Positions 36,945-49,400 of a DNA stretch of 64,000 bases are shown here, in pieces. The notes beneath the pieces were generated by a model. That model was not told the DNA's origin. It ran no database searches and saw only the letters and a list, made by a program, of their open reading frames with translations. The stretch is taken from positions 10,784,744 through 10,848,743 of the forward strand of contig OX637393.1 in the NCBI GenBank assembly GCA_951799425.1, read 5' to 3'. Within the stretch, counting starts at the first letter, position 1, and every line of letters starts with the position of its first letter. Both the position numbers and the translations under genes were made by a program. The DNA is from Ilex aquifolium. Lineage: Eukaryota; Streptophyta; Magnoliopsida; Aquifoliales; Aquifoliaceae.

Positions 36945-38830
36945 TAAAATGAGATGAAGGTGGAATTCTGCTAGACTTTGATCTAGTAACAACACCTGAG
37001 TAAATAGGTACCTGCCTGGGTAAGACTGATACTTGTGCTTCTGTTGACTCAGAGCCTGGAGAATCAACTTCATAGCATTTAATGCTTGGCGATAGTTCAG
37101 AGTCAGAATGATAACCCTTGAAAGGTGGACTCTTGCAGCATATTAGTCCCCTGTCATCATCCATAACACCTTTGGGATCACTTCTACGAGAATAATTGTG
37201 GTCCAGCAGAAAAGATGAATCTGAAAACGTGAGACATTGAATATTCGTCTGACATAATTCCTGGCTGACTTGGAAACCATTTCCCAGTAATGAATCCAAC
37301 CTCGGCTCAACCAAAGAAAGAACTATAGGAACTTCAATTAAAACTCCACCATCTGCAAGATCCTGAGTGCTGCAATCACCTTCACAAGCAGAAATCAACC
37401 CCTCCTTAGCCATACCCTCCTCATTCTGCTGTCCCTGATCATCTATAGAAGACTTGGGTAATTCATAGTCATTTTGTACGACATGATCTTCATTCACCAT
37501 ACCCATGTTCGAAAAACGATGGATTCTCAAGATCTTGGATAGGAACACTTTCCTTGTTGAGATTATCCTTTCCATTATCTTTACCTGAATGGCTCCCCCT
37601 TTCCAGTATCATAATCAAATCTTCATTTAAATTATCCTTACCCAAATTACTCCCTCTTTGTAGGATCATAGTCGGATTTTCCTTTTCCAAATCGCCTTTT
37701 TCCAAAACTTGCTCTGTAACTTTTCCAAACTCAGCTATTGTTTCCTTGCTAGGATTTTTATCTTGTTTCGGCCTCTGCTGCTGCCTCCAAACACCTCTCG
37801 GTTGATTAGGCAGATTTACTTGCTTTGGTTGAGGCTGTATTTTCCCATGACCATGAGTTTCCTTAAATCCATAGTCCATCAGAGGATTCTGCAATCCTTC
37901 CTTCTCTGCTATTAGGATCTGTTTTCCTTTTCTCTTATTCTTAGCTTCCCTTTCCTCACCCGCTAAATCTGGGACTGAATCCTTTCTTTCTGGGGCTATC
38001 GTCTTCTCCGTTTGCTTCTTCTTCCTGCATTCAATCTCATCATGTCCCTGCTTCTTGCAATTTTTACAGAATTTTTTGTGTCTTTCATAGACTATCAGCT
38101 GCCATCTTGCATCTTCAACTCCCATGTCAATCAAAATTCTATTAGGACTATTGGCGAGCAGGTTAACCTCCACACATACTCTTGCTACCCTAGGCCTGGC
38201 TAAGGAGAGTGTAGCAGGATCATACGCTAAAACTTTACCTATAGGTTTCACCAGCAGCTCCAAAAAACGGCATCTTGAAAAAAATTCAATGGCAAACCAG
38301 GTAATGATATCCACATAGGCACAATTGAAGGCTCAATCCCTAGTACAAACGCTGGAAACCATTTAAAGAATCTAAACAAATAGTCTTCAATCATTGTAGC
38401 ATCCTTCAACCACGTCTTCACATAATCTTCTTGCTTTTCAAAACATATTAACACATGTCTTGGGTCTATTGAACCCAACTCAAATTCACATTTTAATCCC
38501 CATTTGGACCTTATCACTTCTCGAATCACACCCAGACTTGGTCTTCCATAGGCACACTTGCCTATTAACGCATTTTGAAGAGATAAACATGATTGTTTAA
38601 CCTTTTCATTTGTGAAGTAAAAAATAGGCTCCCCCTCACAAAACACTATAGTTTTTTCAATCTTGGGTAAAGGCTCCTCAACAAAAACAGGTTTAGATGA
38701 TTGTTTGAAGAGAGAAGCATAGGTAGGTTGTGCTTGTGGTTGAATAACAGGTTGTAGATCAGGAGGTTTTGGTGGAATATGGGATGAACTTGGTGTGTCA
38801 CTAATGAACTTGGAAATTCTATAGAGAAGT
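36937..38830 (-). pseudogene. LINE ORF1: DUF4283 and CCHC zinc-knuckle protein
   Basis: The N-terminal part before 38646 is Pro-rich (PPKPPDLQPV), as in plant LINE ORF1. A DUF4283-like domain follows (38646-38250, with MWISLPGLPLNFF), then a zinc knuckle CKNCKKQGHDEIEC near 38060 and a low-complexity Lys/Glu/Asn-rich tail. Frames shift near 38270 and near 37500, so ORF1 is broken. The protein would bind RNA in the LINE ribonucleoprotein; this role is inferred from the family. Confidence 0.8.
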
Positions 38831-39189
38831 CAGAGCTTCTCTCTCTAGGCTTTGTTTTTATGATGATCTAATTGGAATTGAATGAATATTAATTGAATAT
38901 AATTAGATGTTAATGTAATGTCAATTTGATGAATTTAATGTTAGGTAGTTGAATTTGGATGTTAATTTTATATCAATTTTAATGAATTTAATGTTAATTG
39001 AATGTTAATTTGGTGTTGGTTTGATGAACTTAGTGTTTATTTGATGATTTTTAATGTTAATTTGATAATAAATTAGGTGTTAATTTGATGATTTGAACTT
39101 TAATTGGATAAAATTGAATGTTAATTTGGTGGAATTAAATTTTAAATTGTTGAAATTAAATATTATTTTGATAAAATTAAAGGTCAATT

Positions 39190-40440
39190 TGATATAAATT
39201 TACGACAAAAAGAGGTTAAGTTAAAACCATGGTGAATAAATTTACCACAATTGGGGAAAGGTTATGACATCAAAGGAAAAATTTACTATAATTCAGGGTT
39301 AAATACAATGATTATGGATAAAATTACTAGTATATAAGACAATTTTACCATTAATTAGGGTAACATTACAACATCAAAAGAAAAATTTATTAAAGCTTAG
39401 GGTTAACTTAGAATGATTGTGGATAATGTTATTAGTATATAGATTAATTTTACTTTTATTTTTGGTAAATATTATGATAACCGTGAATAGTAATACAAAC
39501 TTAAAGGTAAATATACGACATCAGTGGAATGCACTAGTGTCATATTTACGACAAATGTGGTTAAATGTGTTAATCATACTTTTACCACTATAATGGTTAA
39601 AATTTGTCCACTAATTTAGTAATTTTACTCATTAATGTTGTAAATTTTTCACTAATGTTATAATTTTGTCTATTACTGTTATAAATTTTTTCACTATTGT
39701 TGTAATTTTATTTATTACTGTAGTAAATTTTCTACTACTATTATAAATTTTCACTGATATTGTAACTTTGTCAACTACTATTATAAAGTTGCGACTGATA
39801 TTGTAATTTTGGCTACTACTGTGGTAATTTTGGCCACAACTGTTGTAAACTTAGAATGATTGTGGATAAGGTTAATAATATATAGACCAATTTTACTAAA
39901 ATTGTGGGTAAACTTTTATTAGTAATTTTGGCCATGATTTTACTATCCTAAGGTTACTACTATTGTAATTTTACCAACTACTGTTGTAATTTTGTCCATT
40001 ATTGTTTAAAATTTTAATTGATGTTGTAAATTTGTCCATTATTGTTATAAATTTTTCTATTGATGTTGTAATTTTTCTACTGATCGATCAATCAATATTA
40101 GTGATCGATCACAAACCTACTGAATATACTTCTGGTATTTATTATAGTAATTTTGCCCATTATTGTAGTTAATTTTTCATTGATGTTGTAATTTTACCCA
40201 CTATTGTTGTAAATTTTTTTTTATTGTTGTAAATTTATCCACTGTTGTGGTAATTTTACCCATGATTGTTGTAATTTTTTCATTAATGTTGTAAATTTTT
40301 CACTAATATTATAATTTTTTCCATTATTGTGGTAATTTTGTTCACTACTATCGTAAATTTTTTACTAATATTATAATTTTGTTTATAATAGTCATAAATT
40401 TTCCACTAATGTTGTAATATTACACTTAATTGGTAGAATA
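39190..40440. repeat. Right outer array of the foldback element
   Basis: TTACTACTGTTGTAATTTT-like units repeat with variation. They are the complement of the array at 28060-28960. A GATCGATCAATCAATATT block near 40082 mirrors those at 28373 and 28576. Confidence 0.8.
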
Positions 40441-40494
40441 CCAATTTTTCGGTACGGTACCGAAATAATTTATTTCGGTACCATAGTCTGCTCC

Positions 40495-40745
40495 TGAATT
40501 TGAACATACTTGGACATGTACTTGGTCAATAAGTGAGTCCAAACATAATAGCCTGATTTGAATTTGAACATATTTGGCCATGTACTTGGTCAACAAGTGA
40601 GTCCAAACATAATAGCCTGATTTGGATTTGAACGTACTTGGCCATGTACTTGGTCAATAAGTGAGTCCAAACTTAATAGCCTGATTTGAATTTGGACATA
40701 CTTGGCCATGCCTTTTTTTCATATTTCAACTAGGTCGTGAGAGTC
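40495..40745. repeat. 64-bp minisatellite, right part
   Basis: It continues the split unit, then has units starting at 40554, 40618 and 40682, again 64 bp apart. The array held about six units before the foldback insertion. Confidence 0.92.
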
Positions 40746-41342
40746 AGCTTTAAACATTACCCCTTAAAACTATGAGTTTTATGTCAGTTTCTCTCCTCAA
40801 CTATCATGTTTCTCACATTATATCGATTAAAATTTTAACGAAAAGTTATTTTACTTTACACGCAAATTATGTAAATTTATTTTATTTTTCTCGATACTTT
40901 GATATTTTCCATCTTACAGATAAAAGATGTTTGTGTATTTGATATTGTGAAACTAATTGATTTAGTCGAAGGGACAATGTAAAAAATTCAATATAAGTTG
41001 GCCTCACCTCAAAGTCGTCTGAAAGTTTATCTTTCTGGGTGTTGGACATATTTGTTTGGTTTAAATTCCAAGTGGTGAATCAGGTTTGAGATCGTCAAAT
41101 TGTATAATATTTGACGATGATCCGACTTGAACAAAGTATTTTACCATACTTGGCCGTGGCCTTGGCGACTAAGTAAAAAAAATATTGGCCAAATTACATG
41201 CTGTACTAACATGAAGGAGACTGCGTTGAGAGTAAAAATTTCATCACTCCTATTTTATTTTTTTTGTTTTATAACTTCCCATCTCTTATATCGAACAGTG
41301 GATAAATGACTTTGCATGAATTTTACGTGAGTAATACCGTCT
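40746..41342. other. Intergenic, no gene seen
   Basis: AT-rich; 41035-41105 resembles blocks at 26990-27055 and 41800-41875. Confidence 0.45.
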
Positions 41343-41361
41343 AAAGAATAGACTGCTTTTG

Positions 41362-41668
41362 GTGATCCTGCTTGGCCAGTGCTCACAAAACGCATGTCTC
41401 TGTTTTTGTTTGGACCTCTGGTGAGGAATTTAGTTGGAAGTTTAAGCTTCACTTCTTACTAAATTCTTTCTCCTGGACACTTTGTATGTTCTGTTCCTGC
41501 TTGGCTAGTGCTCTTTATGGCTTGTTTATGTTCTGGTTCTGCTTAGCCAGTGTTCTTTATGACTTGTTTGGGTTTTCATGGTTCTGAAATGGCCCATATA
41601 TTTTTGTAAGGGTCATTCCCTTTCTTGTTCTCTCTCTTGATCTATTGAATTTTTATTTTCCGAAAAAA
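41362..41668 (+). mobile_element. 5'-truncated poly(A) retroposon (LINE-like tail)
   Basis: A segment of about 300 bp ending in eight A residues is flanked by GAATAGACTGCTTTTG (41346-41361 and 41671-41686), a 16-bp or longer target duplication. A T-rich TGAATTTTTATTTTCC end precedes the A run. The interior has two diverged copies of a unit containing TGCTTGGCTAGTGCTCTTTATG. The 71-codon frame here is not a gene. It does not share sequence with the LINE at 32336-38865, so it comes from another family. Confidence 0.8.
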
Positions 41669-41686
41669 AAGAATAGACTGCTTTTG

Positions 41687-42280
41687 TATAATTTAGATAA
41701 AACAATGCCGGCGTATCAACAAATGGACTGGTTTGACCAAAATAGATAAAAAGGAATGGTAGGCTATAAGCTGGCATCAACTCTCAGTCGGTTTTGGACA
41801 TACTAGTTTGGTTTAGATTCCTAGCCGCCATTCAGGTTAGAGATGGTCAAATTGTATGATATTCGTCAAGAACAATGATATAGATTGAGCGCTCTTTGTA
41901 CATGGTACATAATCTATTATCGACTGAAAATATAATGAACATTTATCTCTTTTTTAGAAATTTATCAAAAATTTATTTTAATGTATTAATGTTAGATGAA
42001 ACTCATTACACTACAATTGATTTGTTTTCTTGTAAAACAATGTTTTTTGGACTTAATTAAAAGTGGACTCCATCTAATATTAGAATTCACAACTCATTCA
42101 ATAGCTACATTGAATTAAGTCCGAAATTAAGTCCCCAAATTAAATCTCTATAATATTGTTCATAGTTACATGTACTAGAGAATTATTCCCAAACGCTTGG
42201 ACTTTGGGCAGTAAATGATGCCAATGGGAGATTGGTTCTTCTACAAATAGTAGAACAACAACATATATAAAAATGAACTA
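41687..42280. other. Intergenic, no gene seen
   Basis: The part 41740-41880 is a diverged copy of 26935-27060 (upstream of GLP copy 1). Confidence 0.45.
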
Positions 42281-42420
42281 TCTACAATAAAGTAGAGCTG
42301 AGTTTTAATCCTAAAACTTATCTTGAGCTTTTCGCAGCTCAGATCTATTTTATCTCTAATTTTTTGCGGCTCAGATTAATTCAAAAATATTGATTCGACA
42401 GATTAGATTGACAGTAGAAT
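42281..42420 (+). mobile_element. Helitron-like 5' end fragment
   Basis: It starts TCTACAATAAAGTAGAGCTGAG after an A, matching the 5' ends at 50201 and 52952 for about 25 bp. No matching 3' hairpin was found downstream. Confidence 0.45.
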
Positions 42421-43353
42421 TTTATTTTCCCGCTTAAGACACCTTATATTTTTAATTGCCCCAAATTAATACTCTTTCATTTACACATTCCAATTATGGC
42501 CCCTGAGTTTCATATTCATCCATTAATTCAGAGGTAAATCTCCCATCAAATCAGACACATATCTTCCCCAAATTATGTCTCCCTTAATTCATTCACTATT
42601 TCTATGGTAACTAATATATATTTTCTTTAGTATTTAGTTATTTGTCTTTTGGATTATATAGTGACGATTTTAAAATTCATTACCGATGAACTAGAGTGAC
42701 ACATTTGATTTTAACATTTCAAGAAAGCTATTTTTTTTTTCATATATGATTTCATCGAGTGAGTGAATGATTTATTTTTTTTGTATTATGTAACTTTAAT
42801 TTTTGGATTAATGTAAGCAGTATAAAATTTTGTTTTTTAATACAAAGAGAACAAGACATAATAACTTAAGTTTGGGGAGTATTGGATGTTAGATAATGAG
42901 TAAATAAGTCTCACTTATTCTAATTTTCGAAGTCAAGTAAAATATATCAAAAAATAAAAAAATAAAATATTTTCGGTACTCCATTCAATTCTCCATGAAA
43001 ACAGAGTTTTGCGAATTATCCCTTAGAGTGGAAGAGCATTTTGGAGAGGTTTATATTATGAAAGACCGTGACGTGAGTCCTTTTTTTTTTAATAAAAATT
43101 TGTATTCTTTATTATTTTGATTATACAAATTGTGTATATAAATTGATATTGTCCGAGGGTCGTGTTTTTGGAGTTTATTTTATTGATTTTTTTTTTTTGA
43201 ATAGTGTGTCTATATTGATTGGTACTTTGTATTATACGTTATTTTCAATTGTAATTTATTTATTTTTTAATAGTGTCTTCATGTACGAACAATAACTAGT
43301 AGTGTAATATTATATTCGGAACAATGTCTAGTAGTGTAATTTATTTATTTTTT
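42421..43353. other. AT-rich intergenic, no gene seen
   Basis: Nothing recognised apart from poly(T) runs. Confidence 0.4.
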
Positions 43354-43566
43354 AATCCAATGAGTAATAGGTTCACACAAAACAAGTACTTGCCTTAGAG
43401 GATGAAGAGAATAAACTACAACTTCCCAAAAACAAATCCTGACTTATTCTGAATAATTGAATACAAACGTTTATCAAAGGCATAGCACAGGCACATGATA
43501 TATTTTTGAAGAAACACGTTCTTTCATGGTTAAATAACCGACAGCCCAGGTGGTGGTTGTGCTTGT

Positions 43567-44554
43567 CTAGTAGAATTGGGATCGAAAATCATCTATAATG
43601 GTCTTGTCAACCTGAAAGGCCTTGGCTAGTATGGCATCATCAATGGGTGGGTTTGATCCAAAAACAGCAATAGCAATGGCTACGACACCAGGGTTTTGGC
43701 TGCTCAAGAAGGCGATTACAACAGTATTTCCACTGTCCACATTTTGTTGAAAATGCACAAGCCCCATAGGGAAGACAAACGCATCTCCCTTGTGAAGAAT
43801 CTTACTGAAAACCCGGTTTTCAAGATCAGAAGTCACGAAGCCAACACGAAGTCTGCCTTCTAAAACTGTAACTATCTCAGTGGCTCGTGGATGTCTGTGG
43901 ATGGGGACAACACCCCCTGGTGCAAAGTTACACGCACTGTTGAAATGCCAAGGGTGTTTAGTCCAGGAATCTGAGCCACAGTGAGTCGGTTTATGTTAGA
44001 GCCAAGAGGGTTTGAAGTGTCGCCAGGGACATCAAGCCCGCTATAGAAGAAATGATCAGCTCGTACAAGCTTAGAGTCCAAGCAAGCATAACCATTTACG
44101 TGTACTGCCATGATCAATGAAATATGTTAGAAAACTATGCACAATTTCAAACTTCTTTACAACACAATCCTAAAATACAAAAGAAAGTAAAATAATAGTG
44201 GTAGGATCTCCTCAAATACATTTTTTTTCTATTTTTTCTTTTGGAAGATTACCTATATTGAATTCAACTGGGAGCTATTATGCATGAGTGGACACTCATT
44301 AATGTATGCATGGTGTGAAAAAAAAAAAAAAAAAATGTATGCATGGTGTGAGATCTACGAAAGAGAGAAATAGAAAGAAAAAAAAAGTATTATTGGGAAA
44401 TTGATCGAAAACAATGTATGCCATGAGCTTTCAAGTCCTTACCTGAGCTATTAAAATCCGCGACACAGAAATCTTGCAATGGACTAGCCTCAAAGGCAGT
44501 GGCCAAAGTGCAACTCATAGCTAGCAAACTTAATAAGAAGATGAGATTAGCCAT
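43567..44554 (-). pseudogene. Germin-like protein, copy 2, one frameshift
   Basis: Exon 1 (44443-44554) encodes MANLIFLLSLLAMSCTLATA, a secretion signal, then FEASPLQDFCVADF. The intron is 44105-44442. Exon 2 (44104-43567) reads well up to ISTVRV, then loses one base near 43929 (GCAAAGTTACACG against GCAAAGTCAACACG in copy 3), which shifts the frame just before the manganese-binding HRH motif. The downstream frame is otherwise open to the stop and keeps MGLVHFQQN. This looks like a recent pseudogene, or possibly an assembly error. If the base were a sequencing mistake, this would be a second intact gene. Confidence 0.88.
44302..44351 (-). mobile_element. Poly(A)-only insertion in the GLP copy 2 intron
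   Basis: A run of about 17 A residues (44318-44335) is flanked by exact copies of ATGTATGCATGGTGTGA (44302-44318 and 44335-44351). This is what a retroposition event gives when almost nothing but the tail is inserted. The intron is also longer (338 bp) than in copy 3 (about 125 bp). Confidence 0.65.
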
Positions 44555-44640
44555 TTTTATCTCCTAGTTATGGTTATTAGAAGCTATCGAAAACTTAGAC
44601 ACATATTGGGATGTGTATTAAGTGCTTGCATAAGCTCCTT

Positions 44641-44648
44641 ATATAGTG
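44641..44648 (-). promoter_or_regulatory. TATA box of GLP copy 2
   Basis: CTATATAAG on the minus strand, about 90 bp upstream of the start codon, followed toward the gene by the shared TATGCAAGCACT block. Confidence 0.6.
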
Positions 44649-44654
44649 GAGGAA

Positions 44655-45430
44655 GCAGCCGTTTGGTATTCAAATGCCCCCAAAAAAACATGTAAATCGG
44701 CCAAAACAATAAACACAACTGGTAAATCTTGTCTAAATGCTAGATATGAAAATTAGTCAAAGGGTCTGTAGTGTGTCAAGCACATGGATCCAAACTTTTT
44801 GTATTTTTAAACTTTGTTTTTTCAGTATAGGAGAATATTTCTCCATATCCTACAATTGAATGAATTCACGTCAATACTATGGTATGTCGAACAGGATAAA
44901 GCTGAGATTTGGCTTGTTAATTGGTCAGATTTGAATTTAAATTTGATCTGAATTTGAATTCGATTAATCGAATATAAACTTTTTTGAGTGATTATCCAAA
45001 TTCAAATCATTATATCATACTTAACTGATTTGGGTTTAGGATTACAAATATCAAAATAAAATTTGAAAGAAAATTGAGCCGGATTTTTTAATCAGCTTTA
45101 GATTCGGATCATCATAAATCCGATCTTTTGGCACAACTAAATGGGTTTATGTGCAATTATTTTGTCCTAGTTAGGTAAAGGCATGCCGGCATTATTAGTT
45201 AGCAAAGACAATGGTAGGCAAAAGTGCTGGGTTTACATGCTTCTTTCGAAGGTTTATTTTGGTTTTTTCAAACTCATATCTTCCAAACACAAAAGTATTA
45301 CAAGAATATCTTGGACCCGAGTCGGGTCACCCGACTAATGATGTGGATCCAAAAACATTTTTCACATTTGAGAGGCGGATATGAATACAACTTTAGATTG
45401 AAGCTGGATTAAGTCTTCGGCCACACTACA
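44655..45430. other. Upstream flank of GLP copy 2
   Basis: The part up to about 44930 is shared with the relic at 59025-59325. No gene is seen. Confidence 0.5.
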
Positions 45431-45930
45431 GGGCCGGCCCAAGAATACTTGAGCCCTAAGCAAAATTTTAGATGGAGCCCTAAATTATTTTTAGATGACT
45501 GATTTAGTTATTTTTGTTTTTATTATAAATATTTAAATTCATATCTTTTAGTAGATATATTTAAGGATGAAAACACATGCAAAACAAATACATTATATGA
45601 ATGATTATATATTAAGATCAAAATTATCTCAAAAATTATGATTCAAGAAAATTAAACTGAATAAATAAGTTAAAGTTATTGAAAGTTCAAATAAAACAAG
45701 AGGGCAGAGCTTTGTAATTTTTTGTACAAGAATATGGTGCGATCTTTCTTTTTTTAATGTACATATATTTATGATTTAAAGAATTTTTTTTAAAAAAAAA
45801 AAATTGATCGCCTAATGTAACATTTTAATTTTGTTTTAAAATTTAGTCATATTATTTTAAAAGATATATGCAAATAATGCCTTAGGTGAGTGGAGGCTCT
45901 AGGCGACCGCCTCATTTGCTTAGGGAATTC
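45431..45930. mobile_element. Truncated hAT-like element
   Basis: It begins CAGGGCCGGCCCAAG, a terminus common in plant hAT-type non-autonomous elements, followed by GAGCCCTAAGCAAA. Near 45890-45920 the matching CTAGGCGACCGCCTC stretch appears, but the expected GGGCCGGCCCTG right terminus is missing, so the right end is lost. Confidence 0.45.
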
Positions 45931-46479
45931 TCATTTATTTTGCCACTAATTAGTTTAATTCGTCGACAAAACAATTTCCGAGGAATTGTTTCCTCGGTAA
46001 AAGTTAACTTTTAACCAATAATATATTTTCCAAGGTAAAAACTATTATCTCTTTTTGTTTGCCAAATTAAATTTGTACTAATTGAACCACCTGCAGATGT
46101 AGTATAACAATTAATAAACAAACATCATCAAACAATAAACAAAATACCTAACAACAGTAATAAAATTTAATTCGATCTAAATTTCAACAAACAAACACTA
46201 GGTGCATTATACAATAGAATTTCACACATCCTCTCATATCAATAGAAAATGTTCGCTGAGTAGCATCAACAAAAAAAGTCTGCAAAAAAAAATAGTCATC
46301 ACTCTTTGCTTGTTCAAGCCTAAACCAACCCATTGTCATTCCAATGTCCAATAGCAATAGTGTGACTCCATGACAACCGTAAGGCATCAACATCAACTTC
46401 GGGCATCAGAACAATTTTACTGATCTAGCATAAAAAAATTATCACAAAAAAAAAAAAAAAAAACCATATATTAAATTAT
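45931..46479. other. AT-rich intergenic, no gene seen
   Basis: Contains a poly(A) run at about 46443-46462. Nothing else was recognised. Confidence 0.4.
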
Positions 46480-49400
46480 TTGAGCAGAAGGTTTGAGCAA
46501 AATTTTCCTCTACCAAGTGGTGCTGACGTTCTCTGTATTTATACCAGTGTATGATTACAAGGGATTACATCAAGGGGCTAAGATTAAGGAGAAGCTAATA
46601 TTAAGGAGCGATTACAACATGAAATCAAGAGATTTGTTCAGCAGTATAGAAGAGCTAGAATCAAGGAAGGAGTCAATTGATACACTAATAAGCCCCCTCA
46701 AGTTGAGCGTTCTTGAACGCACGGCTTGTTTTTTATGAAATTGTGGTGGGCTATCGCAAGCGGCTTGGTCATTATGTCAGCAAGTTGATCCTTGGTGGAG
46801 AGGAATTTCACATGAAGACGACCAGCAAACACTTCATCACGAACGAAATGGTAATCAATCTCTACATGCTTTGTTCTCGCATGAAAAATTGGATTGGCAC
46901 AAAGATAAGTTGTCCAAATTGTCGCACCACATCGTTGGAGGGAGAGAAGTTTTGATACCAAGCTCTTTTAGTAAGGTCTGAAACCAAATAATTTCAGTTG
47001 TAGTATTTGCAATGACATGGTATTCCACTTTGGTGGAAGAGCGGGCTACTGTTGGTTGTTGTTTAGCAGACGAATACACTAAGTTGTTTCCCAGATAAAT
47101 GGCAAACCCACCAGCAGAACGACTGTCATCTGGACAGCCAGCCCTATCTGCTTCAGTGAAGGCTTGAATATCATGTGACTGAGATTTACAAATGAAGAGC
47201 CCATGAGATATCGTGTGCTTGAAGTAGCGGAGGATTCTTTTGACAGATTGCCAATGCTCAACAGTTGGACTTTGCATGAATTGACATACTTTGTTAACAG
47301 AGAAAGATATGTCAGGACGTGTCAATGTGACATATTGAAGGGTGTCGACAATACGACGGTAGGAATGTGGTTCTGTCATTAGCTCACCACTTATTTTGCT
47401 AAGTTGGGAAGATGTGGCCATGGGTGGAGCACCTGGTTTGGCATCCTACAATTTGGATCATTGAATAAGTTCAATAACGTATTTGCGTTGTGACAGAACC
47501 AAACCAGAAGAATGGGGCACCACCTCAATACCCAAGAAGTAGTGTAGAGTACCAAGATCCTTTAAAGCAAATTTGAAGCTAAGAGTAGAAATGACATTGT
47601 CAATAGTTGTACAGTTATTTCTAGTAACGATGATATCATCAACATATACAAGGACATAAAGAATGATATTCTCATGCTTGTAAATGAATAAGAGCTATCC
47701 ACCTTGAACCCAATGAATTGGAGTTGGAGAAGAGATGAGCTTAAGTATTGAAACCAAGTTCGAGGGGCTTGTTTTAGGCTATAAAGAGATCGGTGGAGTT
47801 TACAAACATAATGGGGTTTGGAGTCATCAATGAATCCCGGTGGTTGAGACATATAAACTTCTTCATTGAGATGACCATGGAGAAAAGTGTTACTGACATT
47901 CAGTTGGCGAGCAACCCAACCATTGCTTACTACAAGGGATAAGACAGTGTGAATGGTAGTTGCCTTGACCATAGGACTAAATGTGATAGTGTATTTATTT
48001 TTTTTTAATTAAAAATTAAATTACACCTAGCGAGGGGGGGACGTATGTACCTTACCCCTCGATGCAATCTAATTACATGATTCATAAAATTAAAATGAAA
48101 ATCAAAGAAGCTAAATGCATGTTTATTACAAAAGATAATGAGTGTGATAGTGTATTCAACCCCTTCTTGTTGGTGAAAACCTTTAGCAACCAAACAAGCT
48201 TTGTAGCGCTCTATCATTGCATTGGCCTTTCTTTTGAGGTGAAACACCCACTTAAATCCAACAACATTCATGAAGGACATATAAGGGACAAGAGTACAAG
48301 TCCCATTTTTCAACAATGCATTCAATTCTTCGGCCATTGCTTAATGCCAAAATGGATGTTTGTTGGCTTCAGAGAAACAAGTTGGTTCACGTTGAGAATC
48401 GACTACAGTGAGGAGAGCACGAGGGAGAGTGTACTTTAGGTTAGGAGCGGGCTTATGTCGTAAAGAATATCTTAAATGTTGTCGTCCTTGGTATTGGTTT
48501 TCCCTCGTAGTTCCTGCCAAATGAACAGCTGAATCCAAACCATTAAGAGTAGTAAGAGTAATAGCATTAGTATCCTGCTGGTTGGGAAGATGAGGTGCGA
48601 GTGGGATATTTGGTGAGGGATCTTTATCGGAAGTTGAAGAGAGAACATTATTAGTGGAGGTGGTGTTAGGTAGCAAGGGAAGAGAAGTGGAAGGAGAGAT
48701 AGTACCATTGTGAGACACCTTTTTTATCACCGGCTAAAGATGGCAACTCAATGGGTAGGAGAAAATTTTCACTGTGCAAAGCTGATGTGTCCTGCATCAT
48801 AAGTGAATTAGCAAGCGGAAAAGATTGCTCATGGAAATGGGCATGCTTCGCAGTGCACATACGTCCAGATTTTGGTTCGAAATACCTATAGTCATGGTGA
48901 TTAGAGCTATACCCCAAGAAGATGTAGGGAATAGAGTGAAAATCAAATTTGTGTTTATTGTAAGGCCTAAGGTACTGAAAAACTAAGCAGCCAAAGACTT
49001 CAAGAAATGTATAATCGGGGGACTGATTAAAAAGAACTTGAAGTGGAGATTTTCCTTGAAGAACGGGGTAGGCATTCGATTTATAAGGTAAACAGCAGTC
49101 TGAAATGCAAAATGCCAGTAATTTTGCGGTATAAAAGCATGAACAAGAAGAGTTAGACCTTTTTATGTTATATGACAGATTTTTCGTTCAGTTGATCAAT
49201 TTTGCTCATGGGTATGAGAGCAAGCAACACAATGTGTTATACCGCATTTTGTAAAGTGATTGTTAAGACTACGAAATTCACTGCCTCAATCAGATTGAAA
49301 ATTTTGGATTTTGGAATTAAACAGACATTCAACTTTGGCTTGAAATTTAAGAAACATGTCACATACATCAGATTTGAGAATATCTGGAAGATCCAAATAA

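Larger units (their letters stand above)
32336..38865 (-). mobile_element. L1-type LINE, nearly full length, broken
   Basis: A 3' poly(A) appears as T residues at 32336-32351. The 3' untranslated region spans about 32352-33189. ORF2 (36944-33190) and ORF1 (about 38830-36937) follow on the minus strand. The ORF1 stop and ORF2 start overlap in ATGATTAA at 36937-36944. The gene order, DUF4283 plus CCHC in ORF1, and endonuclease, reverse transcriptase and RNase H in ORF2 are those of plant L1 elements. The element lies in the inner right arm of the foldback element. The 5' end near 38865 is judged by loss of similarity to the array, and no target duplication was confirmed. Confidence 0.88.
28046..40494. 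mobile_element. 12.4-kb foldback transposon with inverted repeat arrays
   Basis: The termini are inverted: GGAGCAGACTACAGTA on the left and TACCATAGTCTGCTCC on the right. The flanks repeat TGAATTTGA exactly (28037-28045 and 40495-40503), a 9-bp duplication. Inside, the left outer arm (28060-28960) is a degenerate array of AAAATTACAACATCAGTG-like units and the right outer arm (39190-40440) is the same array inverted. The inner left arm (29200-31960) has AATTCAATTTCATCAAATT-like units, and the inner right arm (31960-32335 and 38880-39190) has them inverted. Removing the LINE and the 1.1-kb poly(A)-ended insertion would leave roughly 4.8 kb. No transposase was seen. Structure and duplication length match Foldback or Mutator-type elements. 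Confidence 0.85.

Noticed and set aside
41372-41587. 71-codon frame with repeated Leu/Phe/Trp
   Set aside because: Within a truncated retroposon flanked by a target duplication; it is a translation of its internal repeat.
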